From contig OZ022259.1 in NCBI GenBank assembly GCA_963978905.1, positions 2,852,001 to 2,916,000 on the forward strand: a stretch of 64,000 nt of DNA, read 5' to 3'. This document shows positions 10,801-22,800 of the stretch, in pieces. The notes below the pieces were generated by a model. It worked only from the letters and a program-made list of their open reading frames with translations, was not told the DNA's origin and searched no databases. The DNA is from Trichostrongylus colubriformis (lineage: Eukaryota; Nematoda; Chromadorea; Rhabditida; Trichostrongylidae). The position numbers and the translations under genes were made by a program. Position 1 is the stretch's first letter, and every line of letters starts with the position of its first letter.

Positions 10801-13800
10801 AGAAAAGTGTTGAGAAGAAGGTCGTAGTAGTGCACCCTACTGTACCGACCAACACCGACAACATGCGGATTACCCTTAGCGCACTGGCTGTTCCACCAAC
10901 GCCAGCCTTGTCATCAACTTTCATCTCCGATGGATCGCATCTAGCCACCTGGAACCACAAAGATAAACCACATCTCCAGTGCGGGTCAGAAATGGATGCG
11001 AGATCGCTCAATTGCTCGGTAACCACGTCGTGCAATTGCGAACCGGCTGAGAATAAGATCAACTGCCTATGCGTGGACGCTAACATCACAGAGATCTTCA
11101 CAAGGGATATAGAAACACGCTTCCCAATACATCGTCCATGGATAACATTCACACCTTCGAAAACTAATAGGGCATCAGTTACGGCAGAAATTCCGTCATT
11201 CACAACAGCAGAATTCGTCATTCACTTGACGGACCATGTCGACAAGACAGTCACAATGGTAACTGATTCCGTGTGCACTATCCCAAACTCAATAGCCCAG
11301 GGGTGTTATAACTGTCCTCAGGGAGCTACTGCACAAGTAACCTGCACTACAGACGGAAACGACACTATGGCAACAGTACAATGTGGCGATCTCTTCTTCA
11401 CCATCCCTTGTAACCGGAAAGGAGCAATATCGACATTACGATTCAGTCATGCCTCGGCAAGGGTCAAGAAAGAGTGCAAGGTTTCGTGTGGAAAATCGGA
11501 AACGATATTTGAGATCACTGGTATCCTTCAGTGGATACGCACGATTCATGGATCCACTCTGAAGATTCTTGCAGGGGAAAGTAGTGTATACGACGAGCTT
11601 GTGTTCCCTGACTTCGGACATATCATCGACGTATTCCTGTCATGGTACAAGACGCTTCTGATTGCGTGCGTAGTGCTTATACTCGCAAGCGTCATAGGAT
11701 ACGTATTCCTTTGGTCTTGTGGGATCAATATCATACAACGTGTGCTACGCGTGTCTTGGATAATCGTACGGAAAATAGTAAAAATACCCCTCTGGATGTT
11801 GAAAACTGCATGGAGATCCGCTGCTTTCATTCCCCGACAATCCACGAAGGGATCGGAGAAACTTCTATAAAAGATTTACTCTGTCGCATGAAACAACTGA
11901 CAACACGACGTTCTATTCTTTACGATCTCTCTTTAGCCATGGACACAACATCTACAACTCCCAAGGACAAAACCGCCAAACCAGCAGAACGAACCACCCA
12001 GGCATCTACATCCACCGCTAAGCCTATCAAGCCCGATGCGAAGGGAACAGTGAGTTCGAAGCCTCATATGATTGCCACACAGAAACCAGCGAACAATTCG
12101 GACACAACGTCGACGACTCCTAACCGAAAACGTCAACGAGACTCGTCTTCGTCATCTTCAACGTCATCTTCGTCCACTGAAGACGCCGGCGATATTCCAC
12201 CTAAGAAGGGACGAGCCGCTGGGACCCTTTTCCAGGAACTCTTGAAGCAAGGTGCTCGCACTCTGCACCTTGCCGCGAGCAAAGTGGACCAACTCGCCCC
12301 TGTGGTAAAGACAACTCCGTGTCCGCAGACAACAGAGCGTCTGAAACACCTCGAAGATCTGGTCAAAGCGTATCACGTGGAAACCATCAAAAGGCTCAAG
12401 GTAACCGAAGGAAAACTAGACTCGCTAAATCTCAAGGTGAACGTACTCACGACTCGCTTCGAGACGATGGAAAAAGAGGTCAAAGAGAGAATGAATACAA
12501 CTGGCGCTGTAGAAGGTCACACAGTGAGTGAAAATCATTGGAACGAGCTTCACGATGACATCAAGGGGTTACAAGATGCAATGGGAAAGCTCAACATCTC
12601 ACAACTCTCTCTCGATATTCGCACACTTCATGGACGATTCGAAGAGTGGAGCTCTCGCCTTTCACATGGTAATACAACAACAATGGCAAGTGCCCCCGCG
12701 GAGCCCACCCCTGAGGTGGAACGCATCAGACGTCTTATGAATGAGACGGAGAAAGAACTAAAAGAAGTCCGAGACGCGATGCTTGTAATCAACAGAGATA
12801 TCGAGAAAGAGTGGCAGAGGGAAGGTGGCAGAGTCAGCTCCACTAAAAGGATCGACGAATTGAAGGAAAGAAGAAAGAGATGTCAATCAAAGGAAGAAAT
12901 GCTTGAAAAAGAAATGCGAGATCTGCAGCTGAGGCTAGAACGCGAAATGGCAGGGATCAATCGTGATCAGGAGGATCGTCGCCGTCACGACGACGAAGGC
13001 AGGAGGCATGAGAGAGGCGCGACATCGGAGCGAGACAGACGCGGGAGGACGAAGGGAGGCAGACAATCATACAACGTTCGTGATGCACATCGCAGCTCCA
13101 CAACATCGTCAGACCGTACGTGAGAAAGGAGGGCAATGGAGCAGGCTGGGCAGTGGATACAGGCTATCAGTTATTGTGTCCGCGGGAGTATAGAGACTCT
13201 CGCTCTATTTAGCTTTGTTATTGTCATTTATTAATAACCAAGTATTAGCATTATATTGCACTCGTTTCACTGTATCGATTTTCTTGTAAGCTTCAATATC
13301 ATTATCTCTTGGCTGATCTGGGATTGTAAAGGGAAACATAGAGTTAGCCACGCCCAACTTATACAGTATATAAGTGGCACGTAGAAGAGCTTTAGCACAT
13401 TTTTCTTATTCTCTTTTAGCATTAGTTAGCTTTGTTAATAAAGTTTAATTACCCAAGTTTGAGGTGTGCTGGAGCATATAGGCAAATCTGGGAGAGCCCA
13501 GACGGCAGGACACGCCACCATTCGGACAATTCGCGAAGCGTCGCCGCGCGCGTTGACCCAATTCGGTGCCGATCTCCAGAAATCGGAACACTTGCAACAC
13601 ACCCACGGTGACCAGTCAACTGCGGTTGTATTTGATATATGCGTAGCGCAGGAAAGGCGATTAAGGTTTTTGCGATTCTCCTATAGTATTGTATGGGGGA
13701 TCGTGACGAGAGCCCAGGAAAATTGGAATATGGCATATATGGCGCTATGCCAAGATTCAAAATCGAAATCGTGGTCTCTCGCCGATCATCGTACTGTAGT

Positions 13801-16800
13801 GTGGTTGGGTCAAGCGTTTGCAAACGGTGCGCGTTATCTAATTTACGCCGTCGTCTGCGGCAGGCAAATGATTGCGTCAGTTTGACGCTGGTGCCGGCGT
13901 CAATTGACGCAGACACGTAAAGTATGACCGTGTCCTACAATTCTCAGATCTCCTTTGAAATCCTAACTTTGCAATGGGCATGTTTCTACTTAGACTCAGA
14001 TATCATAGCAAGTCACATGGTGATAAAAATTTGTGATAACGGATGAATAAAGGCCGGCAAGTACGAGTGGGCCACTAGGAGTGTCGGTAGACGGACAAAT
14101 GTGCAGCGGCACTCACTGCCGCGACGCATGAGCTCGCGCGTCGCGGCCTCCATGATGAGGCGAGCTGGCATGCTTATGAACTCTAGGTATTCTTATCTCG
14201 TCGGGCAAGGCTCTTCGTGAGCAGCACATGAGATCTTCGACTACTACGGTATGTGTAAGAGTGACTCCTAACTCGCCGCTAAAGCGGCGAGTTAAGAGTC
14301 TCGCGCGCTTCGCGCGCATTGCAAGGGAAGGAAGCCTCGACGTGAGGGCTAATATGGGCCGTCGCCGAATATCGTTGTTGAGCTTCTGACATCGGTGAGA
14401 AGAAAGCGACTCTTGTCATCACAGAATGTATACTCAAGTGTATATTTTAAGCTAAGCCTGCAAGGGAAGGAAGCCTCGACGTGGGGGCTAATATGGGGTG
14501 TCGCCAATATCGTTGTTGAGCTTGTAACATCGGTGAGAAGAAAGCAACTCTCAACTCGCCACTAAAGCGCGCCACCCTACAACAACCTGAACCGAAGAGT
14601 ACCCGCTACTAAATTTACGATTTGGAACCCCAATTGTAATCTCAACGGTCCACCCTCTCTACTTCACCGCTGCCCCACGCATCCTCCGCTTTCGTCGAAG
14701 TGGCCGGGTATCTCGCCACGTGCTCTCTCTTACGCGGAGTGCGCAGACGGAGCGACGAAACGGGAGAAGGGCGCCCACTGCTGACGAACCGCGACGCAAG
14801 CTCACGCGTCGCGGTAGTGAGTACCGCTGTCTTTTACCATTTCCTGGCCACTAGTAGCAACTCGAGATTTTCAAATAAGCTGTGGATTTGTCATGCTGTG
14901 GATTTGTCATGGGAGGAAAACTAATCGCCCATCCCCAATGACCCCTGCCTGATTGTGACGAACACTCAGAAAGAAACTTTGTGACCAAAGCAACCAATCA
15001 CAGATGTTTCTAATGTCTCCCGTCGTCTGATTGACATTCACGTGGTTATGAAGTTCACTGAAGTGTCGCGAGTGTAAGACGCCGCTATGTCTCACATTCA
15101 GCAAATTGGATAAAACTTCGACTTCATTCTAAAAAAGTGGTCATCGGAGCCGTGGAGAACCAAGGAATGCGTAATCAGCGCGCAAAAATACTCGTGAGCT
15201 TTGCAGCAATCACTACCAGAATTCTACCAAGTTTCGGGAATTCCGGAGAGCAAACTTTGATGCAACTCTGTTCTGAAAAAGAAAGAAGAAACCTTTGAGG
15301 ACAGTGTTCGGTTTCTTGAATAGGGATGACATGAACGCTGCGAAGACCACTGCCGATACACCGTACAGAACCAATACAACCACAAAAAGTGGTACGCTCA
15401 CGGACTGAAAAAAGGTGCATTAAATAAGTAAGAAAACTGAGAAATCTTGAACTGCGAACTGTAAGGCATTGCGCTTCCCAGGCTAACTGGCCATCTACTG
15501 GGAAACTAGGATCGGCGAAATGGCAAATCACCTTTTTCGCTTGCCAGTTTTTTTTATCAATTAAGGTTTAAAACGTTTCAGCTCAAAGTTAACGCCTAAT
15601 GTGCCGTTATAAAGTAAAAAGAGAAAGAGCTAAGAAAAGAGAACATTTCCCCACTCGACCCGACCGGTAGAGGGAGCAAGGACCAAAAGTAGGCCACACT
15701 GAATTTAATGACATACCTCGTGATAATCAGGTTAGTCGACTTACTTTTTAGGGAAATAGATGCTCGGGCAACTACTATTGGAGGTGTACAGTTGTCACGC
15801 CGTTATGGTGCACCATCCCGGCACTGCCACCCGCTGAGACCTAAGCTAGCAGCGTAGCTGGATCGGGTTTGAGCGGGTGCAGAGGCGTGAAGGAACACGT
15901 GGAGGCGCAACAACAGCGCAACCCGGATATCTGCCTGACGATCTTCTGCCCCAAGAAAAACCTCCGATCTGATTATCGCGAGGGGTGCTTTCAAAGGATA
16001 CCATATGAGTGAGGCAAACTATCAGCGCCTAAGGCCGCGCTCATACTCTGCGCCGGCACGGCGTAGCTACGTTTCCAGGCAACGGCGAGAGTGGCACGGG
16101 GAAGCTGCGGAGACGACGCAGGCAACGAGACATGATGGCATGGGCGGAGACACAGAAATACGCAGCCACGCCCTGCCACCGGCACCGCAAAGTATGAACG
16201 CGGTCTAAGGCCGCGCTAACACTTTGTTCCACCAGGGCGCCACTTCACAGGCAGCGAAGCAGAATATCACGGGGAGGTATAGAAGCGACGCGGGCAACGA
16301 GACAGAATTATCTGGGGGTGGGGGTCACGCAGTCGAATTTCCGCGCGGCTGCGCGCGACGAGCGGCGCGGCGGTTGCGGGTACCAATGGCAGGGCATGGC
16401 AGCCTGCATGCGAGGCAGTGTGGCATGAGTGGAGGTGCAGACGTGACGCAGTCACGCTTGGCCATTCTCCCACGGGCAATCGATACGGTGAGTCGTACTG
16501 CTGACGCCGCGAGTGCACCGCCGCGAGGCGGAAGTTCGAGCTCGTGACGCCCACCCATGGTCTGGGCGGAGATGCAGAGATTATTATCTACGCCCTGCCG
16601 CCAACACCGCAAAGTATGAACGCGGCCTAATGTTGCCCATGTCGCGACAGCGCAAAGGTATACAAGTTGGACTCGCACTTTCATACTGGCAATATGCTTT
16701 CACTAAACAAAGAACTACCAGTGAAAAGGGGACGGAAATCAACCGATCAATAAATAAACTCACTCCCATCTTGGTAAGTAATGGAGCGGCACATACAAGG

Positions 16801-19800
16801 AACACGAGAAGGATTTTTAATAAGCCGTAAAGTACATGTGAAAGGTAGAAAACCGTCCTCGAAAGGCCCATTACAGACAGAAAGTCCTGAACATGCTAGC
16901 TAAACACATTTAGGTAATATTTACTAAGTGATCCATAGAATCCTTCGAGCTAACCTTTACTGTACTCCGTTCACCAGCTATCTCTCTTGCCGTATGAATA
17001 ACCAGCACAAATGCACAAAAACCCCAAAAATAATGGGACATATTCAAAAAACCTGCCACAGACTTTATAATTTGCTTTGGTTCTGGTATTCGTCGAATCG
17101 AAAGTTCTGGCAAAAAGGTGACATTCGATGATGAAGCCTGAAGGACGATCATCAGTACGAGCATCATTTCGGAATCACCCGTTCTGTATATCAGTGTACA
17201 CAAACCTGTATAAAGAGACTATCAATGGCGTACTGTAGTGATAGAAAACCTGATGACCAGTACGGTGGTTTCGTGGGGATGCTGAGAAAAGACGGATCGA
17301 CTATTTTCAGCGAGTATATCGACATTATATCGCAGCTCACCTATCGTGGTCGATATTGATTCCAAATGGATTATCCCACTCTTCGTCCAGGTGCCAGGGA
17401 TCGAGAAAGATAGCGATAAAAGACACGGGCTTGAGTATGGCGTAGTCGAGCACTGCAGCCTTTGTGTCGAACTGTTTAAACAGAACGCCGCCTGCGAATC
17501 TCAAAAGGGAGAAGATCACGTTGAGATTATCTTTATATGGGTAGGTGCATGGGTTCCGAACCACCGCGGCTGATTTAGCTGTAGTTTCATGGCTATATTT
17601 ATTAGGTTGTCCCAAAAGCCTTGTAGGATTTTTTCGATCATCACTTTTTATTATTTTTTCTTCCAACAAACAACAATCAGGCCACAACGTATTCACCATT
17701 GTTATCGACAATACTCTGCCCCTTCATAGGTAAATAGTTGATTCCCTCCTCCCAAAACTCTGGGTTCTGAGAGTCGAAAAGTCAGTGATCGCCTTTGCAA
17801 GCATGTCATAGTCAGCGAATTTTCTCTTGGCCAGGAAGGATTCTAGAGGATGGGTAAGGTGATAGCCAGAAGGGGCAATGTCTGGATAGTATGGCGGGTG
17901 GGGCAGCACATCGCAGTCGGGCTCCTGTAGCTTGGCCTGGATACACTTCGCGACGTAGGGGTGGGCGTTGTCATGGAGGGTGACCGCGGACCTTCTCAGG
18001 CGCTTTTCTAGAATAGCGATGGCGATCTGTTGGAGCTGGTGGGTGTATACGGAAGCGGGTACTGTCTCGCCTTGTGCCAGAGTCTCGTGAAAGAGCATCT
18101 CTTCCGCGTCCAGAAGCAGCAGGGTAGAGTCTTCTCGGATGGAGGTCGGACAAGGGCTGCGTTGGCGGCTCGGCGTCACGTAGCAGCCAAAAGGCGCGCG
18201 GTGCCTTGGTATCGTACGTGTCCCAACTAATATCCCCTGTAGCCACATAGACGAGAAAGTCGCTGCGATGCGGGCGGAGCAGCAGCGATTGACAGATGCT
18301 CACACGGGCACTTTCGTGAGCACCCGTCAGGGCATGAGGTCCATCGCGACAGCACCTTCCGATAACCGGGCTCGTGGTGGCGACGATTAACGGTTATGGG
18401 TGCCTATCAATTCCTCTCATCTAGCTCGCGCATAGTGGTCTCAGGATCGGCGCGAACGGCGGAGAGCAGCGTCTCGTCGTCGAATGCGTGTGGGCGTCCC
18501 GTGCGTGGCTTTCCTTCGATGTAAATCTCGCCGTTGCTGAAGCTGATGAGCCAGCGGCGCATGGTTTCGTAGCTCACACATCCCTTGCCCAATGCAGCGT
18601 TGAAGGAGTGGCCAGCTTCCGTCGCTTTGGTGCCGCAAGACCAGTCATAGTAGATGAGACCGCGTGACTACGGGCACTGTAGCTCTCTCTAAGGGATCTG
18701 GTGGGCCAACATATATTTTACTGGAAAGCTCAGAGAACGTTCTACTATATCCTGAACCGCCTAGACCTGCCTTGGATTGAACTCGAGTTATTGATTTTTT
18801 GGAGTAATCCTACAAGACTTTTGGGAAAACCTAATACTTTTGCCTGGCAATGGGAAATGGTTCACACTATAAAAAATCAAATCCTAATCTTTAATCACAA
18901 AGATTGACGACATAGTCAGAGGGTTCACTGCAGAATTTTTGAAAGACAGTCATCAGAAGGTAGAAACTACTACTACTACTCCCGTGTTCCACATGCCAAC
19001 ATCAGAGAGTAGATACGAGGAAAACAATGAAAATACACTCTTCAGTCCAATAGTACGGCTAATTCTGGGTTCAAGCCACCATGAGAGATCACAGGCGCCC
19101 AAAATTTGTGTAACAGCCAAGAGAAGCACCGAGCAAGCGTAGCGTGGTTAGCTAGATGCACTATCGATGAAGCCACGGTTGCAGAATCCTCGATGAAAAG
19201 TTGTTTTGGGTCTAACAAGGGAAGGTGTTTTACTTCCCATGGAACTTTGAAATGAGAGTCGGGGCGATCGATAGAGCTTCGAACGCTGATTATAACTGTG
19301 AAAACCAAAAATGCTACCTGGCATTCTGAAGCGAGTAACGATGGGTCAAAGTTTGCCTGTGAACCTCATTGGCGAGGCACTTTGGTAAAACCCAATCACC
19401 CACGTACCCAACCCCGCAGATCTGGAACACTACCAGTAAGCCACTGTGGTCAATTCTGGCTATCCAACGGCCTTGCTGATGGCAAAGTGCCTCGCGAATG
19501 AGATGTCACAGGCAAGTCACAGGCAAACTTTGACCTATCGTAACTCGCTTCAGAATGCCAGGTAGCAATTTTGGTTTTCACAGTTATAATCAGCGTTCGA
19601 AGCTCTATCGATCCCACCGAGTCTCATACCAAAGTTCCATGGGAAGTTAAATACCTTCCCTTGTAAGAACGGGGAATGATTGTGGGGTAACTCCCTAAGG
19701 AATCAGAAATTCTCGACGATCTGTTTTCGATAAATTTTGAGTCGATGTGTGGCTTCTAAAAAAGTCGACAGCCCATCATACTTCTCTGCACTAGGAAGTA

Positions 19801-22800
19801 TAATATTAACCACATATGTACAATGCTCTGCATAATGATACAGCCACCCATAAAGTGTCTGAAAAAAACATGTACACGTTTCCCTTATTCTTTTCTTCAT
19901 TTCTTACTGATGAAAAAAGAGTTCAGTCATAACTTCCTGAACGCTGCCGGCACTATCGCACGAGGGACGGGCTTAATTTTTCAAAAAGATCATCAAAAGA
20001 GGGGTGTCATGGTGTGGGATCAAATAATCATTCGAATTTTTGTTTCATTCTCGGAAGGAGAACGATCCTATGACCGAGTGTTCGTGCACCATACCCTTCT
20101 CTCGTCTTGCTTTCCGAATTTTTCACCGAAACCTTGATTTTGTGCAAGTTAATGGGACATCCCATGTCAACCGTAGCATTAGATCTGGTGAAGCCGTCAC
20201 CGAATGGACTTTCTGAACCGAATGACGAATAGCTCTGGCCTTTAGCTGAAGGAAGATTACTTGGAGTTTCATGGTGAAAAGAATTTAGGCCGATTGGAAG
20301 CAGTCACGGAGTTTCAAGAAGCGGTCGTCGAAGCGTAGCAAAAATTGGTTTAAAAATATTGTGGAAAACCTCATATGGACCTAGTTCATCACCCTTTGTG
20401 GCTATAAGAAGCAATGGAGGACCAGATGATGGTGGATTCAGCATTTTTCTTTTTTCGTTGTTTCTCGGTTGACGAATGCCTCAATCTGTTCGGTGGCTGT
20501 ATCATTTTGCAGAATAGTGAAAGCGACATTTTCAAAATAATTGAAGAGGAACATTTTCTATGTTTTTAAGCTAAAGCTGGTGTTGTTGCAGAATGCACGT
20601 CAACACTGGCGACTCTTTTTACCAGGAGAGTTTTCACGAATCACTGTCTATACAAGGTTTTCAAACAATTTATAGGTGGCTGTATCAATATGCAGAGGGA
20701 CGTCGGGACTCCTCCAGGGCTTTTCACAGCAATAAACCTTAGGTGGTTAGGAACGTATGAGCCAACCCAGCATTCACGTGGACAACTGTTTTCGAAGGTC
20801 ACGAAATTAGGTATTATATAAAAAATGACCTTTGGAGATGGGAACATGTTTGGGAAGAGTAGGGTATGGGACAAGAAGTAAGGAGCACACACTGACTAAG
20901 TTATGATCCGCCCACGTTGGGCGGAGAGTGCACGGGGGTGTCCCGTTTTTAGACCGGAAATTGTTTGTTCGGTTCAAAATAGGTTAAAACTTAATTTCGA
21001 AAAGAAACAAAACCTGGGGGAAATGGAGGTAAGGTCAGCTATAAGTTTCTAAAAAACATGGAAAAAGCCCGAGCATAGTGGGCGGAGCGCACCTTGAGTG
21101 GTCGGTCTCTAAAGCAAAAACTCAGAACTGGGTCATAACGCAGCCTTGGGAACAGAAAAGCAGTAAAAATAATTAATGTTCAAGCTATCTGGGCACATTC
21201 AAAGTCGGGGAACCGCCCGCAAAGGGCGGAGCGTGTTATAATCTGTGAACAAAGTTTATAGAAAAAAACAATTCCGATCGACCTGCAGACACCCATGGTA
21301 CATATAGCGCGCACAAAAGTGTGCGCCAGCCAACTGGTGTATGGTATGATCGAAGAAGTCTAACTTGTTTATGCCGCAATGTTGATCGGTGATATTCGCA
21401 GCGTCTTCTCGAAGTTTGTTGAGCATATCCTCCTCCTTGTCCATTTTCACCCAGTCTATGGTGATATCTGAGCTACTGTATCGCTCTGTCAGCTTAGTTA
21501 TTACTTTTTCCACATCGTCCTGATTCTTTCGAGCACTAAAGGAAATCGAAATATCAGGGACACGTTCAGATAAACGTTTCAAAATGACAGTTTCGCTTGT
21601 TACGATGTGCGCAGTAAATGTAACACGGTGAAAAACCCGAACATCTCAGGCAAAAGTGCAACAAAAGAAACGAAGTTCGGATAATAGATATTCATAACGA
21701 TTGAAATCACTTTTCTATCAGACCTCCTCAATTTTGGATGATTGCCCTAAGTAGAAATCGACAGAACGTGAACCACCGAGCATCTGTGACGCCCGATCTC
21801 AACCCTGTGGATCAATGCGTTTGGAAATATCTGGAAGACAAGGGCTGCGCAACACTTCAACGGAGTTTTGAGTTCCTTTCTCATCAACGCGCCGTTACCT
21901 GGAATCAATGAGGTTATATCCAAAAGCGACTACAACATACATGTTGTTCAAAATCATTATGAATATTTATCATGCAACTTTCGTCTCTTTTGTTGCACTC
22001 TTATCACAGGCGTAAGAAACGTTTTAAACAGCGGTACGGTATTTATTATGCACCCTGATAGTCTGCTGAAGATCAATACCAACTGAAACTGCTGTTTTCA
22101 TCAACACATAATGGTGTCATATTTACTTTCAACCAACTGTTCTGAGAATCCCCCTACAAGGCCCATCTGTTAAAGACATCATTAGGGGTGATGCCGTGAT
22201 GGAGAAATCCCTAAAAGAAAACACTCACATGGTAGTCCTGGGCCTAAGAAGGCTATCTGTGGCGAAATCCCGGTAAAAAAGCGCCCCTCTAAGCTGTGGA
22301 AACCCTGCAAAACGCCGCCACCATGCAGCGGTTCCGCCTCTTGGACACACCGGTCCCGCCCCCGATGACGTAATTCCCGAATGACTGGGGTGGGAGCGGC
22401 CAAGAAGAGCGGCGGGATCGAAGGTTTTGCGGCGCGCTTTCGCCGTGTTAGCTTGAAGCTCACTCCAAAAAGTAGATCCTGTCGTACTTCCAAACATTCT
22501 CTTGTGTTTACTTGGCAACATGCCAATGGGAAACTAGATCAGACTACCCGCCTCTTGACGGGAAGGTCGTCCGGGTCGAGAATGAACGGTGGGAAGGGAG
22601 TCCTATTTCTCGGGTTTTTGGCCATTGCCATCCGTTTTTTCTCCACTATCCTGTTACTAGGCATTTCGACTTTCATATCACTATTTCTTTTTCTTTTCGT
22701 CCGACTTTCCCCTAATGCTGCCTTTAAAGAGTAAAAACCACTAGAATTCACGGAGGTTGACTGCGTTTTTATTAGTGACTGCAAAAGTTGCGAAAGGTTT

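Larger units (their letters stand above)
3434..13478 (+). mobile_element. Intact BEL/Pao LTR retrotransposon with env and an extra ORF
   Basis: A 10,045-bp element with 290-bp LTRs (3434-3723 and 13189-13478) that I could not tell apart by eye, flanked by a 5-bp TAGGC duplication (3429-3433 and 13479-13483). The layout is LTR, tRNA-Gly primer site, repeat-bearing leader, a 2612-codon gag-pol-env frame and a 394-codon ORF3, then the 3' LTR. The domain order (protease, RT, RNase H, integrase) and the DUF1759-like gag and DUF5641-like C-terminus of pol mark it as BEL/Pao. It sits antisense in an intron of ABCA gene A and interrupts an older repeat that resembles sequence near 57.8 kb. Identical LTRs and open frames suggest a very recent, possibly active insertion. 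Confidence 0.95.

Noticed and set aside
17341..17575. Alternative reading frame with IGELRYNVDIL across 17295-17390 as the true exon
   Set aside because: It resembles ABCA loops superficially, but the frame used here joins in phase through a 59-base intron to the diagnostic SSGFLSLQYAID exon.
22182..22734. ORFs of about 100 codons in repeat R1
   Set aside because: The frames are not conserved among the three R1 copies.
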